Shown: positions 11,214 through 22,252 of the stretch, piece by piece | How positions within the stretch are numbered: the stretch's first letter is position 1 | How the letters are laid out: every line of letters starts with the position of its first letter | NCBI GenBank assembly: GCA_003427395.1 | Contig: BFEA01000083.1 | Location: 2,870,682-2,929,370, forward strand | Origin: Chara braunii | Taxonomy: Eukaryota; Streptophyta; Charophyceae; Charales; Characeae | Reading direction: 5' to 3' | Length of the DNA: 58,689 nucleotides | The notes under the pieces: generated by a model | What the model was told of the DNA's origin: nothing | Seen by the model: the letters and a program-made list of their open reading frames with translations, nothing else | Database searches by the model: none | Made by a program: the position numbers and the translations under genes

Positions 11214-12139
11214 ACTCCATATTCCCTGGGGTCCACTCTTGTCATTACCTGTTTCAGCTTCTCCTCTTCATTTAATTCTTCAAGTGGTAGGTCGTTTTCA
11301 ATATCCTGTCTCCGCCAGGTCTTCAGGAAGCTTTCTATTGGAAAGGTGGCGTGTCTCCCATACCGTAAGGTCGCTGGAGCATACCCCGTGGTTCTCCTCA
11401 CAGTGATGTTTTCGACGAAGAATACCGTCCGTAGGAACTTAGGGCACAAATTTGGTTTCCCAACTGTCCATTTTGCCAGCAAATTTGTGATGGTGTTGTG
11501 CCCTCTTTCTACCGGTGCGTTAACCTGAGGATGTGCCCTGGTGGTGTACTTGGCGATCACTCCAAGATCATCCAACAACTCTTTAACCTCCCCACATGTG
11601 AATTCCGACCCTCTATCCATTGTGAATTCCACCACGAAAGGATACCGGAGGTAATATTTTTTGATGCATTGAGCCAAGACTGCCCCAGTCTTGGTCCGGA
11701 TGACCTTCCCATCAACAAATCCCGTGAGATTGTCTCTAGCATCAAAGATGTAGTTGTAACCCCCAAGCCCCAGTGGCATTGCCAACAGGTCTAGGGAAAA
11801 TACCGCCCCCACATCCTTGATATACCTCGTGTGAAGGGGTTCTTTATACCTGATCGGCATTCTGACTTGGCACGACACGCATGACTCACAGTATTTTCGA
11901 ACCATTCCGTACATACCTTCCCAGAAGTACAGTTCAGTCATCTTCTTAAGGGTAGCGGAAAAACCTCTATGACCACCAACAGGTCCATCATGGAGGGCCG
12001 CTATGATATCAATCTGCCGATTTCTGCCACAGATAACCCTTCTAGGAGGTCCTCTTTTATCTCTGATGAAGAGATGGTCACCCCTCACTACATAATGGTC
12101 TCGGGGGGAGCCCCCCCCCCCAAAAAAAAAAAAAAACAC
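11210..12139 (-). CDS. Ty3/gypsy integrase, 5'-truncated (element A)
   Basis: Open for 309 codons, the least damaged retroviral-type domain in the window. The zinc-binding HHCC module is complete: His50, His57, Cys87, Cys90. The rve catalytic core has Asp117 (SLDLLAMP), Asp175 (TMDRGSEF) and Glu211 (NAPVERGH), with the canonical 35 residues between the second Asp and Glu. A conserved GYAPATLRYGRHATFPIESF block follows at 252-271. There is no reverse transcriptase or RNase H upstream. The first ten residues are poly-Phe/Gly encoded by a T/G homopolymer run (12111-12136), so the true start is missing and the 5' end is a breakpoint. The usual C-terminal domain is also absent, since the frame ends at 11210 and passes into gag-like sequence. 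An enzyme fragment of a non-autonomous remnant; DNA-integration activity cannot be inferred. Confidence 0.9.
   Translation of the reverse strand: MFFFFFGGGGSPRDHYVVRGDHLFIRDKRGPPRRVICGRNRQIDIIAALHDGPVGGHRGFSATLKKMTELYFWEGMYGMVRKYCESCVSCQVRMPIRYKEPLHTRYIKDVGAVFSLDLLAMPLGLGGYNYIFDARDNLTGFVDGKVIRTKTGAVLAQCIKKYYLRYPFVVEFTMDRGSEFTCGEVKELLDDLGVIAKYTTRAHPQVNAPVERGHNTITNLLAKWTVGKPNLCPKFLRTVFFVENITVRRTTGYAPATLRYGRHATFPIESFLKTWRRQDIENDLPLEELNEEEKLKQVMTRVDPREYGV
12110..12136. repeat. C-run/A-run at element A breakpoint
   Basis: About ten Cs are followed by about fifteen As, exactly where integrase homology stops. It may mark an insertion or deletion breakpoint, or an assembly join. A similar C-rich/A-run pair lies at 42139-42168. 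Confidence 0.7.
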
Positions 12140-15100
12140 CTCTCTTTAGCGGTCGGTCCGTTCACAAAAAAAATACCAAATGAACGGCCGGTCGCGTTCA
12201 AGTGATAGGTGCCGGTCACGTTCACAGGTCCGACACTGTTCCCAACCCTCACTTTTATCCCGACTGATTGCGCCCTTGACTACAAATATCTCAGTGTCCT
12301 TCATGTTTCCTTAGACAAGTTTTTGCTAAACTTATGAGATATGACTCTTTTAGAGTTATGGGTTGGGATCCGATTATGGAATGGAATGTTGCTGACAGTT
12401 ACGCCTATTCGACTGATCGTAGTCTGTCAAAAGCAAATGACTAAGTAATAACTGAGTGACGGTAGGTGACACAAGATGGTCAACAACAACTCAGTGGCCG
12501 TATTGAAGGTTATCCAGTTCAGGGGTTTTGCACACGAGATCTCTGATTATACACACAAATAAAACAGCGTACACAGCCGACAGCGTCATGCATAACATCC
12601 CTCACACTAAACTCAACTTAAATAGCTCATAAGGGGCAACATCACAAGACTACTAACCACCAAAAGTGTGGAGTTTCGTTGATCTACATGCCTATCACTA
12701 CTCAGGGGGGAGACATCAGGTCATAACATAGCCCAATTGGTCGCATATGGTCGCTGCAAAGGAACAGGGGACAATGTTTCAGGGAGATAAGTCCCTTGAT
12801 ACTCTGTTCTGAGCATACAAACACAACTCACTTCCATTTGTCAGACAAAAATGTCGCCTGTCACGAGTCAAGAGGTGATCAAGTTGTGGCCCTCTAGGAA
12901 TCGTTAGCAGTATACTGTCCCCCCTTTTTGAGCACCGATTCACCTCTAGTACTCCAAGATGTCCCTACTGGGTTCGTTTCCTCTCAGGCCTTGCGACGAG
13001 TGAGTTTGAACGGCCTATTCCATCAGTTGAAGGGACCTCATCTCGTTTATCTCTTATCTGCAATTCTGCCAGGTTACTTCCTTTCCTAGAGTGGTGATAA
13101 ATGTGTTTGCGAAAGTCCACAGTCAAAACCTTCGAGCAACCCCTTGCTACTGATTCTTATTGACAAGGATCTGTTGGTAATTCTCTCCTCGTGAAGACCT
13201 GTTATCTGCGTTTCCACAGCCCCAAATGTCTTTTTACTGTAAGGGTTCCCCGCGTCACATTAGTTACCGAGGTTCTTGGCTAAGCCATTTATCAGTGCCC
13301 CTTTGACCATCTGAAGTCAAAATTTTGCGTAGAGTTCACTCACATGCAGTACAATCGCTGATGTGCTTGGCTCACCCCTTTTACTATGCAGTGGTACGGC
13401 TGCTATGCTTTCTCTCATTCCCGTATTGCGCTTAAGCTTTTCCTGAATACCCTTTTTTCCTTTTTGATATGCAAGTTAAAAGGCACAAACAAACATAGAT
13501 AACCCTTGGGTCTGTCACAGGGTAGTGCCATTACATGTATCACTCGTTCCCAACAAGTATGATGAGACCGAGAAGGTTAACCCCCGTGTTCGCCCGCGCG
13601 GACATCACGGGGTCTACATGTAAGATAACGTTTGGTCTCCCAGTAGGACTTGGTTTCCGACGTCTGCCCCGCTTAGCGATGCTAGGGAGAATCGGTAGTC
13701 AGGATGAGTTTTTCCCATTACCCGTAAACTATGGGTGCATCAGCCGACTGTAATTAAAGACCAGCTCCCTCTAATCACCATCTAGCAGATACTTTGCCAA
13801 AAGATAGGCAATCATTCGTGATGCAGACAGTGGGGTCTACAGTCCTGATAGCGGTGGATCTCTTTATTTAGCTCATTCACGTTTGCACTGTCTCGACGAG
13901 AGCAAGACCGAGGGCGATGAGCGACGCTGATCCGAGCTTCGTCCCCTAAACAAGGGAGTCTAGTATCACTCACAGGGGCTCGACCATGATACAACTTCTG
14001 CACAGACGTCTGTCTCCTTCCTCGCAAACTCAAACTTCGGGTTCACTCACACGGTCGCCTCAAGCTAGAGTCGTCAACAAGAAATGCAAGCGCACCAGAG
14101 AAACTTTCATACGCGCACACCTTCTTTCTCCGATCAAGTCACACACCCGTGGCTCAACTTTGATCCGTACTTCTTTCCTGACGATCTCCAAACAACAGCG
14201 ACCCAGATCACACAAGCGAAGCGAGAGGCTAATGGCAAGTTTTTTCCTACCGTCCCGAAGTCAAGCAGCGAGTTGCCAAGAACTGCTCACAATCAACAGG
14301 GAACCGCCCAGACGACGAGGACGTATCAAGGGGAAAACAATTGACATCAACAGGGTCACGCTATTCATCAGAGCGCGCCAGAGTCACATGTTGTGGCTCT
14401 CACTGCATACCAGCGCACGCATAGTAGCTCCCCTTTGCTAAAATGACACAAGGCGAGGTCAGCATAAACCACTAAAAGTCAGCCAGGCGAGTCGCACCAA
14501 AGACTCCCTTTCAAGCACTAATTACTGGTTCCCTGAGCCCCCCTTTTTTTGGATGACGACCTCCATACAAGAAATGACAGATCCTCCGTATTGATTTGCT
14601 CACCACTACGGTTGGTTGTCTCTCTCTCTTTCTCTCCTGCCCTGGGCACTCCCTCCTTCTCTCTCTCAAGGCTGCAACAACCCCCGTCACTTCTGATACC
14701 GTCGTTTTTGGGACAGCCACGTCACACCGCGTTCCCAGGATACGCAACGGCAGACACGTGTTGTCACGATGGTCTCTTTTGAAAACTGCCAAGAGCCCAT
14801 TAAAAGACCCCATACTCTTGTCGACGGTCACGTACTCATCGTCTCTTCCATTCGCACAGCAGAGCTTTTCGAGCCCGCATGCTGACTCACTCGCAAAAAC
14901 TGCGTTGATGGCCCTGGTGTCTTCGCCATGTGCCCCCCTTCTGCGAGCGGCTCAAGTAGTGATGCTAAACTTTAACGCTTGATATTCTCATAAATGCCCT
15001 AAGATTAGCACAAGTGGATGGACGGTGTGTCGCAACAATACAGGCCTACTGCGGGACTACGCAAAGGTCTGCTGCACATAAAAGGTATTTACCAGTCCTC

Positions 15101-16200
15101 TATGGGACAAGACAGAGAAACACGGCAACCTCTCCACATTCACAAAACAAAATCACCGCCTGACTCACATGGTCGTGACCTTCTTACTTGATCAGAGCAA
15201 GAAGGCCCCCTCTCAGCGACATCTACCAAATAAATAACTTTTGCGACCTCCAAAATTCCACCAATCGTCAAACAAAACTTGGTCCTTCTCGTTAGACTTT
15301 ATCATTTAAATCAGTTTTCCGTGCCACTAAATCTATTAACCACCCTTCTTATGAAGGAGGTCTCACTCAATAGGTATCCCAGTCATCCCATGCGACCTTT
15401 TAACACATCTTCCCTTTCTGAAGATGAGTCTTCCAACAAACAAAAAGATTGTCTTTCCCACAAAAGGCGTTTCAACCATACACCACTCAAACTGAAAGAC
15501 CAACTTGTGGGTCCCCACCACAACTCAACAATAAACATTCGGCATGGTAAACATTCGAGTCTCAAAGACTCATAAATCCCTTAGGATTCTCACTCTTTTC
15601 ACAAAAACAGACAACACTTCCTCTCCTTATACCCGGCCCTGCCACCCGTCCGTGGGCAGATCGCACGAGTATACCGAAGAGTAGACAATTCACATCCATT
15701 CACATTTACAAAATACGAAGCATACAGGATGTTCCTCACACATCTTTCATACAAAATCATCATACATCAGAACAAAACAACACAGGTGAGAGTGATTGTG
15801 ATCGTCATATACAAAGAGTAGTCTCAAATAGTTCTCAACTCAAAGACACACTCAAAGATGAAATATCTTATCCAAAAAAAACATACACAATAGTCTTATT
15901 CCACGACCTACTCAAAATAACCCAAGTGACACTGAATATGGTGCATGGTCAACCATACAAGAAAATTACTGAAACAAGTCCAAAATCTCTCTGAACCTCA
16001 GCATACACATGCTATCTTACATGGTCCTAATATCGATGGACACCCTATGTTGTAATCCCCCATCTGTACACTCAACGGCGTAGGTACCCAAACCTCCTAA
16101 CAATGTTAAAACGAAAAATCAAATAAAAACATGTGTCTAACCTGCAAACCAGGCCCATCTCATCCTCACTAGAACATACCCTAGCGGCTGCTCACTCATA
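12140..16200. other. no recognisable gene
   Basis: Four kilobases between elements A and B. Open frames up to 151 codons (for example 13986-14441, plus) overlap equally long frames on the other strand, lack motifs and are Ser/Pro/Arg-rich as expected by chance. The stretch 15240-16150 is AT-rich and may be untranslated or LTR sequence of the minus-strand gag B that ends at 16214, but no TG...CA ends, primer-binding site or polypurine tract could be identified. Confidence 0.5.
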
Positions 16201-16213
16201 GGCGAACCAGTCC

Positions 16214-17092
16214 CTACTCACTCATCTCCTCCTGGTTCTGCCTGTATAGCTGAGCCCTACCCCCATCGGTAGATCGCTCTACTACTCTACCCTGTCTATC
16301 ATACATCTTTCCACCACTTTCTGTGACCTTCCCTGCAGCCAGGTCCTTTAGAAACTTAGAACACTGCAAAGCCTTGTGCTCCTCGCTCTTGCAGAAGAAG
16401 CAAGATAAGTCGCCTGACCTCTGACCTCTCTTCTTTTTCTTTTCAGATCCTGGTAATGACGGTGTTTCGCTAGCCTCCCTGGCCACATCATAGGATTGGG
16501 GCATCCCTGTAGGCTCCTCAAGTCTCGCCTCCAACTCCTGAGTACTAGGCTCTGATCGTATCCCAATCCCCTCCGGCCTATACTCAGGTGTATCCAACCT
16601 CTGTGGTCTACCCTTGATGATGCCCTCCACTGCAATCATCATTTCCCTCTCAGGAGACTCCTCCACGCTCTATTCAGGTGAAAACAGACTTGCCTCTTCC
16701 TACGTAGTATGAACTGCCTCGAAAAGTACATCCATAGATCCTTCTGCTAAGCGTTGAACAGACTCGCTGTTGGTCGTCTGCCGCCCCTTCTCAACTGGTA
16801 ATGGCATAGTTGCTATCGTTGGTTTCACAACTGCTATGGGCAGTGTGGCGAGTTCAATAAGGGCTCTGAACTCGAAGGCCTCTCTCTCTGCCTCCCTCTT
16901 GGCTTTTGCCTCCTCAGGCTCCAAGATGGCTCTTCCCATGGGCGGCTCCTGGGGGAGTTCAATTGTGGATGGCGACCCTGATAAGCCATGCACGGGCTCT
17001 CTCTGATCGCCACGCCGGCTACTCCCTGCCCCGTCCATCACCTCGGCAGACTCCCCTCTGTTTGTCCTATCGGCCCCATGGCGGATATTCAT
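16214..17092 (-). pseudogene. Ty3/gypsy-type gag C-terminal part (element B)
   Basis: One continuous minus-strand frame of 293 codons interrupted by two TAG stops: one right after ...EAVHTT at 16700-16702, the other shortly before the MEESPE segment at about 16670. The N-part is rich in Glu/Ala/Arg and resembles an alpha-helical gag linker. The C-part carries a perfect CX2CX4HX4C zinc knuckle (CFFCKSEEHKALQC), a basic patch before it (EKKKKRGQR) and a tail with YDRQGRVVE and RAQLYRQNQEE. The tail parallels the gag of element A. The capsid domain is missing. The frame begins at the point where plus-strand pol sequence starts (about 17086), so the 5' part is lost to an inverted junction. Loss of function is clear; family assignment is strong. 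Confidence 0.85.
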
Positions 17093-19320
17093 ACGGAGGT
17101 ATGCGGAGAAGGCTGAGCCATTGAGGCTACTCCTTCAAAAGACTGAGAAATTATACTGGGATTCCTCGCAGGAACTCGCTATGCAAGAGCTTAAAGACGA
17201 ATTTAAGGAGGGAGGACGCGTACTGGGCGTACCATTCTTTGACGACGAGGCCGAGAGACCCTTCATAGTATCCATGGATGCTCGACCTTGTTCAATAGGT
17301 GGGTTGTTGTCTCAGAAGAACCCCGAAGGAAAGGAAAGACCGTTAAGATTTGAGAGTAGGACACTTAATACAACTGAGCGTAACTACAGTCAATTCAAGA
17401 AGGAAGTGTTAGCTGTTTTGCGGTGTCTAGATACGTTCAGACACTATATCTACGGACGACGGTTCATCTTAAGAGTAGATCCCACAACAGTCGCGTCTGT
17501 CCTCCAGAAGGGCTTTAGTCTGACGGACCCAACCATCGCTCGATGGTTAATACGGATTCGACTATATGATTACACAGTTGAGAGAATATCTGGCACTAAA
17601 AATGTTGTGGCGGATGGGCTTTCTCGGATCCCTCTTGAGGCTGAGCGCCCGATAGTAGCTGGAGCCCTGACAATGGCAGAGACGAGACGCGCCGAACGAT
17701 TTCTGGTTAACCTTTACGAGGGCAAATACCGAACGATCGGGCTACATTTGTCAGGGGAGGAGAGTCAAGATTCAGATATCTGGAGACAAGCGGCCTAGTA
17801 CTGCCTTAGGGCGGGCCATCTATTCCGGAGACCAGTCGGATCGGGGATGCCCCTACGAGTAGTCTGTGATCCTGAGGAGAGGCAGACGATAGTTGCGGAG
17901 CTTCATGACGGAGTAGTCGGGGGTCGTAGAGGAGTCAAAGGGATCTACGAAAAGATACGCAGGTTGTACTGGTGGGAAAGACAGTATAAGGACGTTGAGA
18001 AATACTGTATAACCTGCGAGGAGTGTCAGAAGAGAGCTCTTGTGAAATACAGAGAGCCACTTCATCCATCTTATCCGACCAGGCCGGGAGAGAAGGTTGA
18101 AGGTACACATCGATCTGGTGAAGATGCCGAAAGGAGTAGGCAATATGAACTATGTCATGAACATGCGAGACGACTTCACTGGGTTCGTGCACGATAGACC
18201 TATCAGGAGTAAGACGGCAAAGGAAGTGAAGAACTTCGTCCTGGAGTACTTATCTAGGTATGGTTGTGTCAGCAAGATAGTGATGGACGGAGGGGCGGAA
18301 TTTCTAGCTGACGAGGTTCAGAGTGTGTTCAAGAGAGTTGGGGCGAGAGTTTCGATAGCCACCGCCTACCACCCACAATCAAACTCCGCAGTGGAAAGGG
18401 GATACCAGACCCTGATAGCGTCACTATCCAAGTGGTGCAAAGGTAAGGAAAGTGATTGGCCACGATATTTTCGATACGCCATATGGGCGGACAACGTCAC
18501 GGTCCGGGCTAGCACTGAATACCCACCATACACCTTGTGGTTTGGGGGGTATTGCCCGCTCCCTATAGAGTTTCACTTCGACAGTTGGACAACCGTCGAC
18601 TGGGCGGAAGAGATGTCCAAAAAGGAACTCATAGCGGCCCGAACAAGACAGATAGCCTACGGTTTGGAAGACAATCTTATGACGGCGGCTGATCGTTTGG
18701 TAGTGGAGAGGGACAAATGTAAAGAGAGATGGGATAAGGGCATGCGGATCAGGAAAGAAAGGGTGAGCGTATGAGATATGGTCCTCCTCTACGACGCAGC
18801 ACTGGAAAGGACCTGGACCGGAAAACTCACCAACAGATGAATGGGACCTTACAGAGTGGTTGAGGCGCTCGACTGGGGGGCCTATATGATAGCAGAATTA
18901 GACGGATCCAAGTGGAAGGACCCAGTGGCGGGTGTTAGGTTAAAGCTGTTTAGGCCCAGGCCAACACTCACCTTATCGCTGACGGGTCCGAAAGGAAAAG
19001 GGAAGGCTAGAATGGAGGATGGAGCCCCCTTGAGACGATTCGAGGCAGGGGAAAGTTCCAAGAAGAGGAAAAAAGTGGAGAGAAGAAAGGTCAAAGAGCT
19101 GACATTAGGAAGAGAGAAGAAATGGTTATTCGTGCTCAAGAGGGGCAGACGAAGAGTGCGCATTAGACAAACTGGCGGATCGGCACCTTTCTCGGGCCAA
19201 CGTCAGAAGAAAAAGAGGATCCTACCAAGGCCGAGAACCCGACGGAAAAGGAAAGTAAAAAAACATCTACTTAGCCCTAGAACTCAAAACAAACAGAAAC
19301 ATAAGACAATTAAACGCTGA
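17086..19320 (+). pseudogene. Ty3/gypsy pol fragment: RT end, RNase H, integrase (element B)
   Basis: Plus-strand coding stretch starting inside the RT thumb/connection (AEKAEPLRLLL). RNase H follows at 17250-17640 with acidic residues at expected places: Asp53 in SMDARPCSIGG, Glu95 in QFKKEVLAVL and Asp120 in ILRVDP, counting from 17121. Then come an integrase zinc module (LHDGVVGGRRG...CITCEECQ, where the second His is Arg), and a core with Asp6, Asp64 and Glu100 counting from 18097 (HIDLVKMPKG, VMDGGAEF, NSAVERGY). A chromo-like/beta-barrel C-part (GPYRVVEALDWGAY) and a basic tail complete it. Breaks: TAG at 17796-17798, a frameshift near 18095, TGA at 18772-18774 and TGA at 18838-18840. 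The last sits where Trp is expected before GPYRVV. RT fingers and palm are absent. Dead element. Confidence 0.9.
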
Positions 19321-22252
19321 CGTGGGCTTCCTTTACGGGCAATCACCCTAAAGCTTGTCCGCTTCGTCTGACGTAAGTGGTTAGGGCTTGACGGGGGCGT
19401 CGAGAAGTGGTCCGGGCTAACTGTCAGGCGGCCACAAGCAGTGCGCCGCCTGAAATCTGAGGCTTTGGGTCTTAGGTTCAAAGACAAGTCCGTGTTTGGA
19501 CAGTGCTTCGGGTTGACCAGGCAACAAAAATTAGGGGAGCTCGGGGCACCCCTGATTTTGGGCGCACTGAACTTTACGAGCAACCCTCAAAGACGGCGAG
19601 ATGAGGGGCCGCACTCGGCGCGACCTGGGCCGAAATGGGGCCTCAAATTTTTGTCTATTTTAGTACCGTAATTAAAGATGAGGGAAAGGGATTAAGACCA
19701 GTANGGGAGAGGAAAAATCATAATATCCCATAATTTTTTTATTTTTCACGACATTTAATTATAGGGTTAATACCCTTGTAATTTTATGTTTCCGNCAATG
19801 AAATTAAAAACCTAGAAAAAGTTTGAAAATGGTAAAAGAGAAAAGGAACAAAGGAATTCGGCCATTTATTTAAACTTTCTCGGAATTTAATTTTGGAGAA
19901 TTTACGGTTAACTTGTTATTTCCGACAACATAATTAAGGAAAAGAAAGAATGATTAAAAACGATGAAAGGGACGGGAACCCATGACTATTGGGAAATTGA
20001 CCTGATTTCGCCTCGATTGCCCGCCATCAGCTTTGCCCCCGGTTTGATCATTTTCCCCTGATTCAAACGGTTCTCACCACTGNCGATGGTCGAGGTTCCC
20101 TGCGTCGCTTTCCCTGGTTTGCCTGATTACTAACATTACCTCAGTTGAGGTGTTCTGAGAGCGGGAGTCGCATGGACAGCATGGGGTGGTGCTACCTTGG
20201 GTCGGCGGTATGGTATTTGGCTTGGTACGGATACATGGTTCCGGGAGGTTCGACGACGTCATGGTACACTGTACGGCATCATTTTTCAAGTTCGGTACTC
20301 GGTCGGTATCGACACGGCATGAGTCACGGGGACCCCGGATTATTATTTTAGGTTCGGCTTCTGTATGGTACGAGTAACAGCGAGTCTGACTGAGCGTTCC
20401 GGGTTTGTCATTGACTGGTGCGGATTGCGGAGGTATAACGTCGCAACAAGTTCAAATTGGCTAGTTCAAGGTTCGGAATTGGTATGGTGACGCCACAACT
20501 TGTTGACTTCCGGTCCTGGACAGGCTATTATTCAGGGTTCGGTTCAGAACGGTACGGATGGGTAATGTTGCTGAAAGACTCTGTCTACCTTCTTACCTTC
20601 CTTGATTCGGCATTCCCATGGCACACCGCAGCGAGGTACCACTATTTTGGTGTGTGTACTAGCTTGGGACACTTATGCACGTTCATCCAGCGATTGGTCA
20701 GAGATTGCTACAGTTGCTCCAGTCCTATGGAACTGTATGGTACCGTCAATTGCCGGCAAGGGCTCTCTATCGACAGTGTGGTCAGCGGCGGATAGAAGTG
20801 TTAACCTTTGGATATATGCTGACTAAAGGGGAGTCGGCCGCTGAGCTGTTTTTCTTTTTCAAATCTGTGGAATTGGGCTAAGTTTGTCTGGCTCAAGGGA
20901 CTAATTATGCTACCTGAAGATTACTGCGTTCTATGAGGCTGGTACTGCAGGGTCTGAAGGGCCACATGGCTTCGCAAGGTACCATGCAGATATTGGCAGT
21001 ACCGGTGGATTCACATGGGGTCTCCTGGCCCGACGCCGTGGCCACTCCGGGCTTAAGGGCTTAATCGCTCAGGCATCGCTGACCCGCTAGGGCCCATGGC
21101 AAAGGGGGGAATGCAGGGGGGCTATCTTGGCTCGGTACCATTGCGAAACTCATCAGGAGCTTTCCGCACTAGTGGACCGAAGCTGGTGCATGGAACTGTG
21201 GACGCCGAGTTTGTGGGACCGGTACCACTGTTTTTTTTTTTTTTTTTCGTGGCTCGTCGGACTACTTCCTGCGCACTTGCTCTCTGAGAAGACTCTGGTC
21301 GGTTAGGCCACGGGACTGAAGGGGATATAGGGGAGAACAACGAGGAGAGTGGCATTGCATGCCAGGAGTACCCAACGATGTGCTGACTCGAGCGGGAGTG
21401 TGCCGGGAGGAGTTCGGCGCGAGGCAGTTACAGGAAGGACAAGGCGGGCGAGGTGTACCCAGCTCTCTTGACTGCTCGATTCGCCACTGAGGGACGTAGC
21501 GAGCGTGCGCCAGGAGTACTCCGCCCTCCTCATCAAAGGGCTTGATTGCCAAGTGGGACGGTGGTAAACTGCTACAGACAGAAAAGAGGAGCTCAGATGG
21601 AGAGGGGGGGCAATGAGTGCTTGGCGTATTCAGTCACATCCGAGACTGAGCGGAGGGTGTTGCTCGAGTGACGTGCAACAGACAGGGTGAGAGGAGCGCA
21701 AGTAAGGCTGCCCGCTTCTGTAACGGGAACAGTGTGTATGGCGAGCAATTCGCTGAGCCCGGAAGCGCTTCGGAAAATCGGGAAGACCTGTTGGTAACGG
21801 AGAGAGAGAGAGTAGGAGAAGGTGCGCGAGGCGCGATACAGCTCCCCTCGAGGTGAGCCTGAGGTATAGCTCGTTGTTTGGATGGGACGCACCGCTCGGG
21901 GGGAGGCCAGCAGAGTGGGGAAACGGCCAGATGTACTAGCTGGTATCATAGCTTGACCGATAAGGCAGTTAGAGAGAGAGTGGGACTGAGCAAAAAGGGG
22001 GGAATCAGAGAAAGGCTAGATGAAGACGCGACCAGGCGAAGTCCGCCTTTGCAAGAGCAAGCTTGCAGGGCGTCTGTCCATAGAAGGTCAAGTGGGTGGG
22101 AGTAGCAGCTGCTGACACGCGAAGTGTACTCGCTGATAGGGGGGAACAACCAGCGTCTCTGACTCTGTAACGGAGCATTCTGGATACACTCACTGGTAGC
22201 GGGGGCAATCAGTACCTCTGAAACGACTATCGAGCATTCCGAGTGTACCCTC
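19321..22252. other. no recognisable gene; possible upstream LTR sequence
   Basis: After the end of pol B the sequence turns AT-rich (19680-19980) with isolated Ns at 19704, 19795 and 20083. It then becomes GT-rich with recurring TTCGG/TACGG words (20150-20800) and G-rich (21000-22250). A poly-T run lies at about 21231-21247. The segment 22140-22330 has weak tandem repetition of about 59 bp built on GAGCATTC/GAGCACTC. A polypurine run followed by TG (AAAGGGGGGAATG, about 21103) could be a PPT/LTR start for the LTR-like copy beginning at 22253, which would make that LTR about 2.6 kb. This is only a suggestion. Confidence 0.4.
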
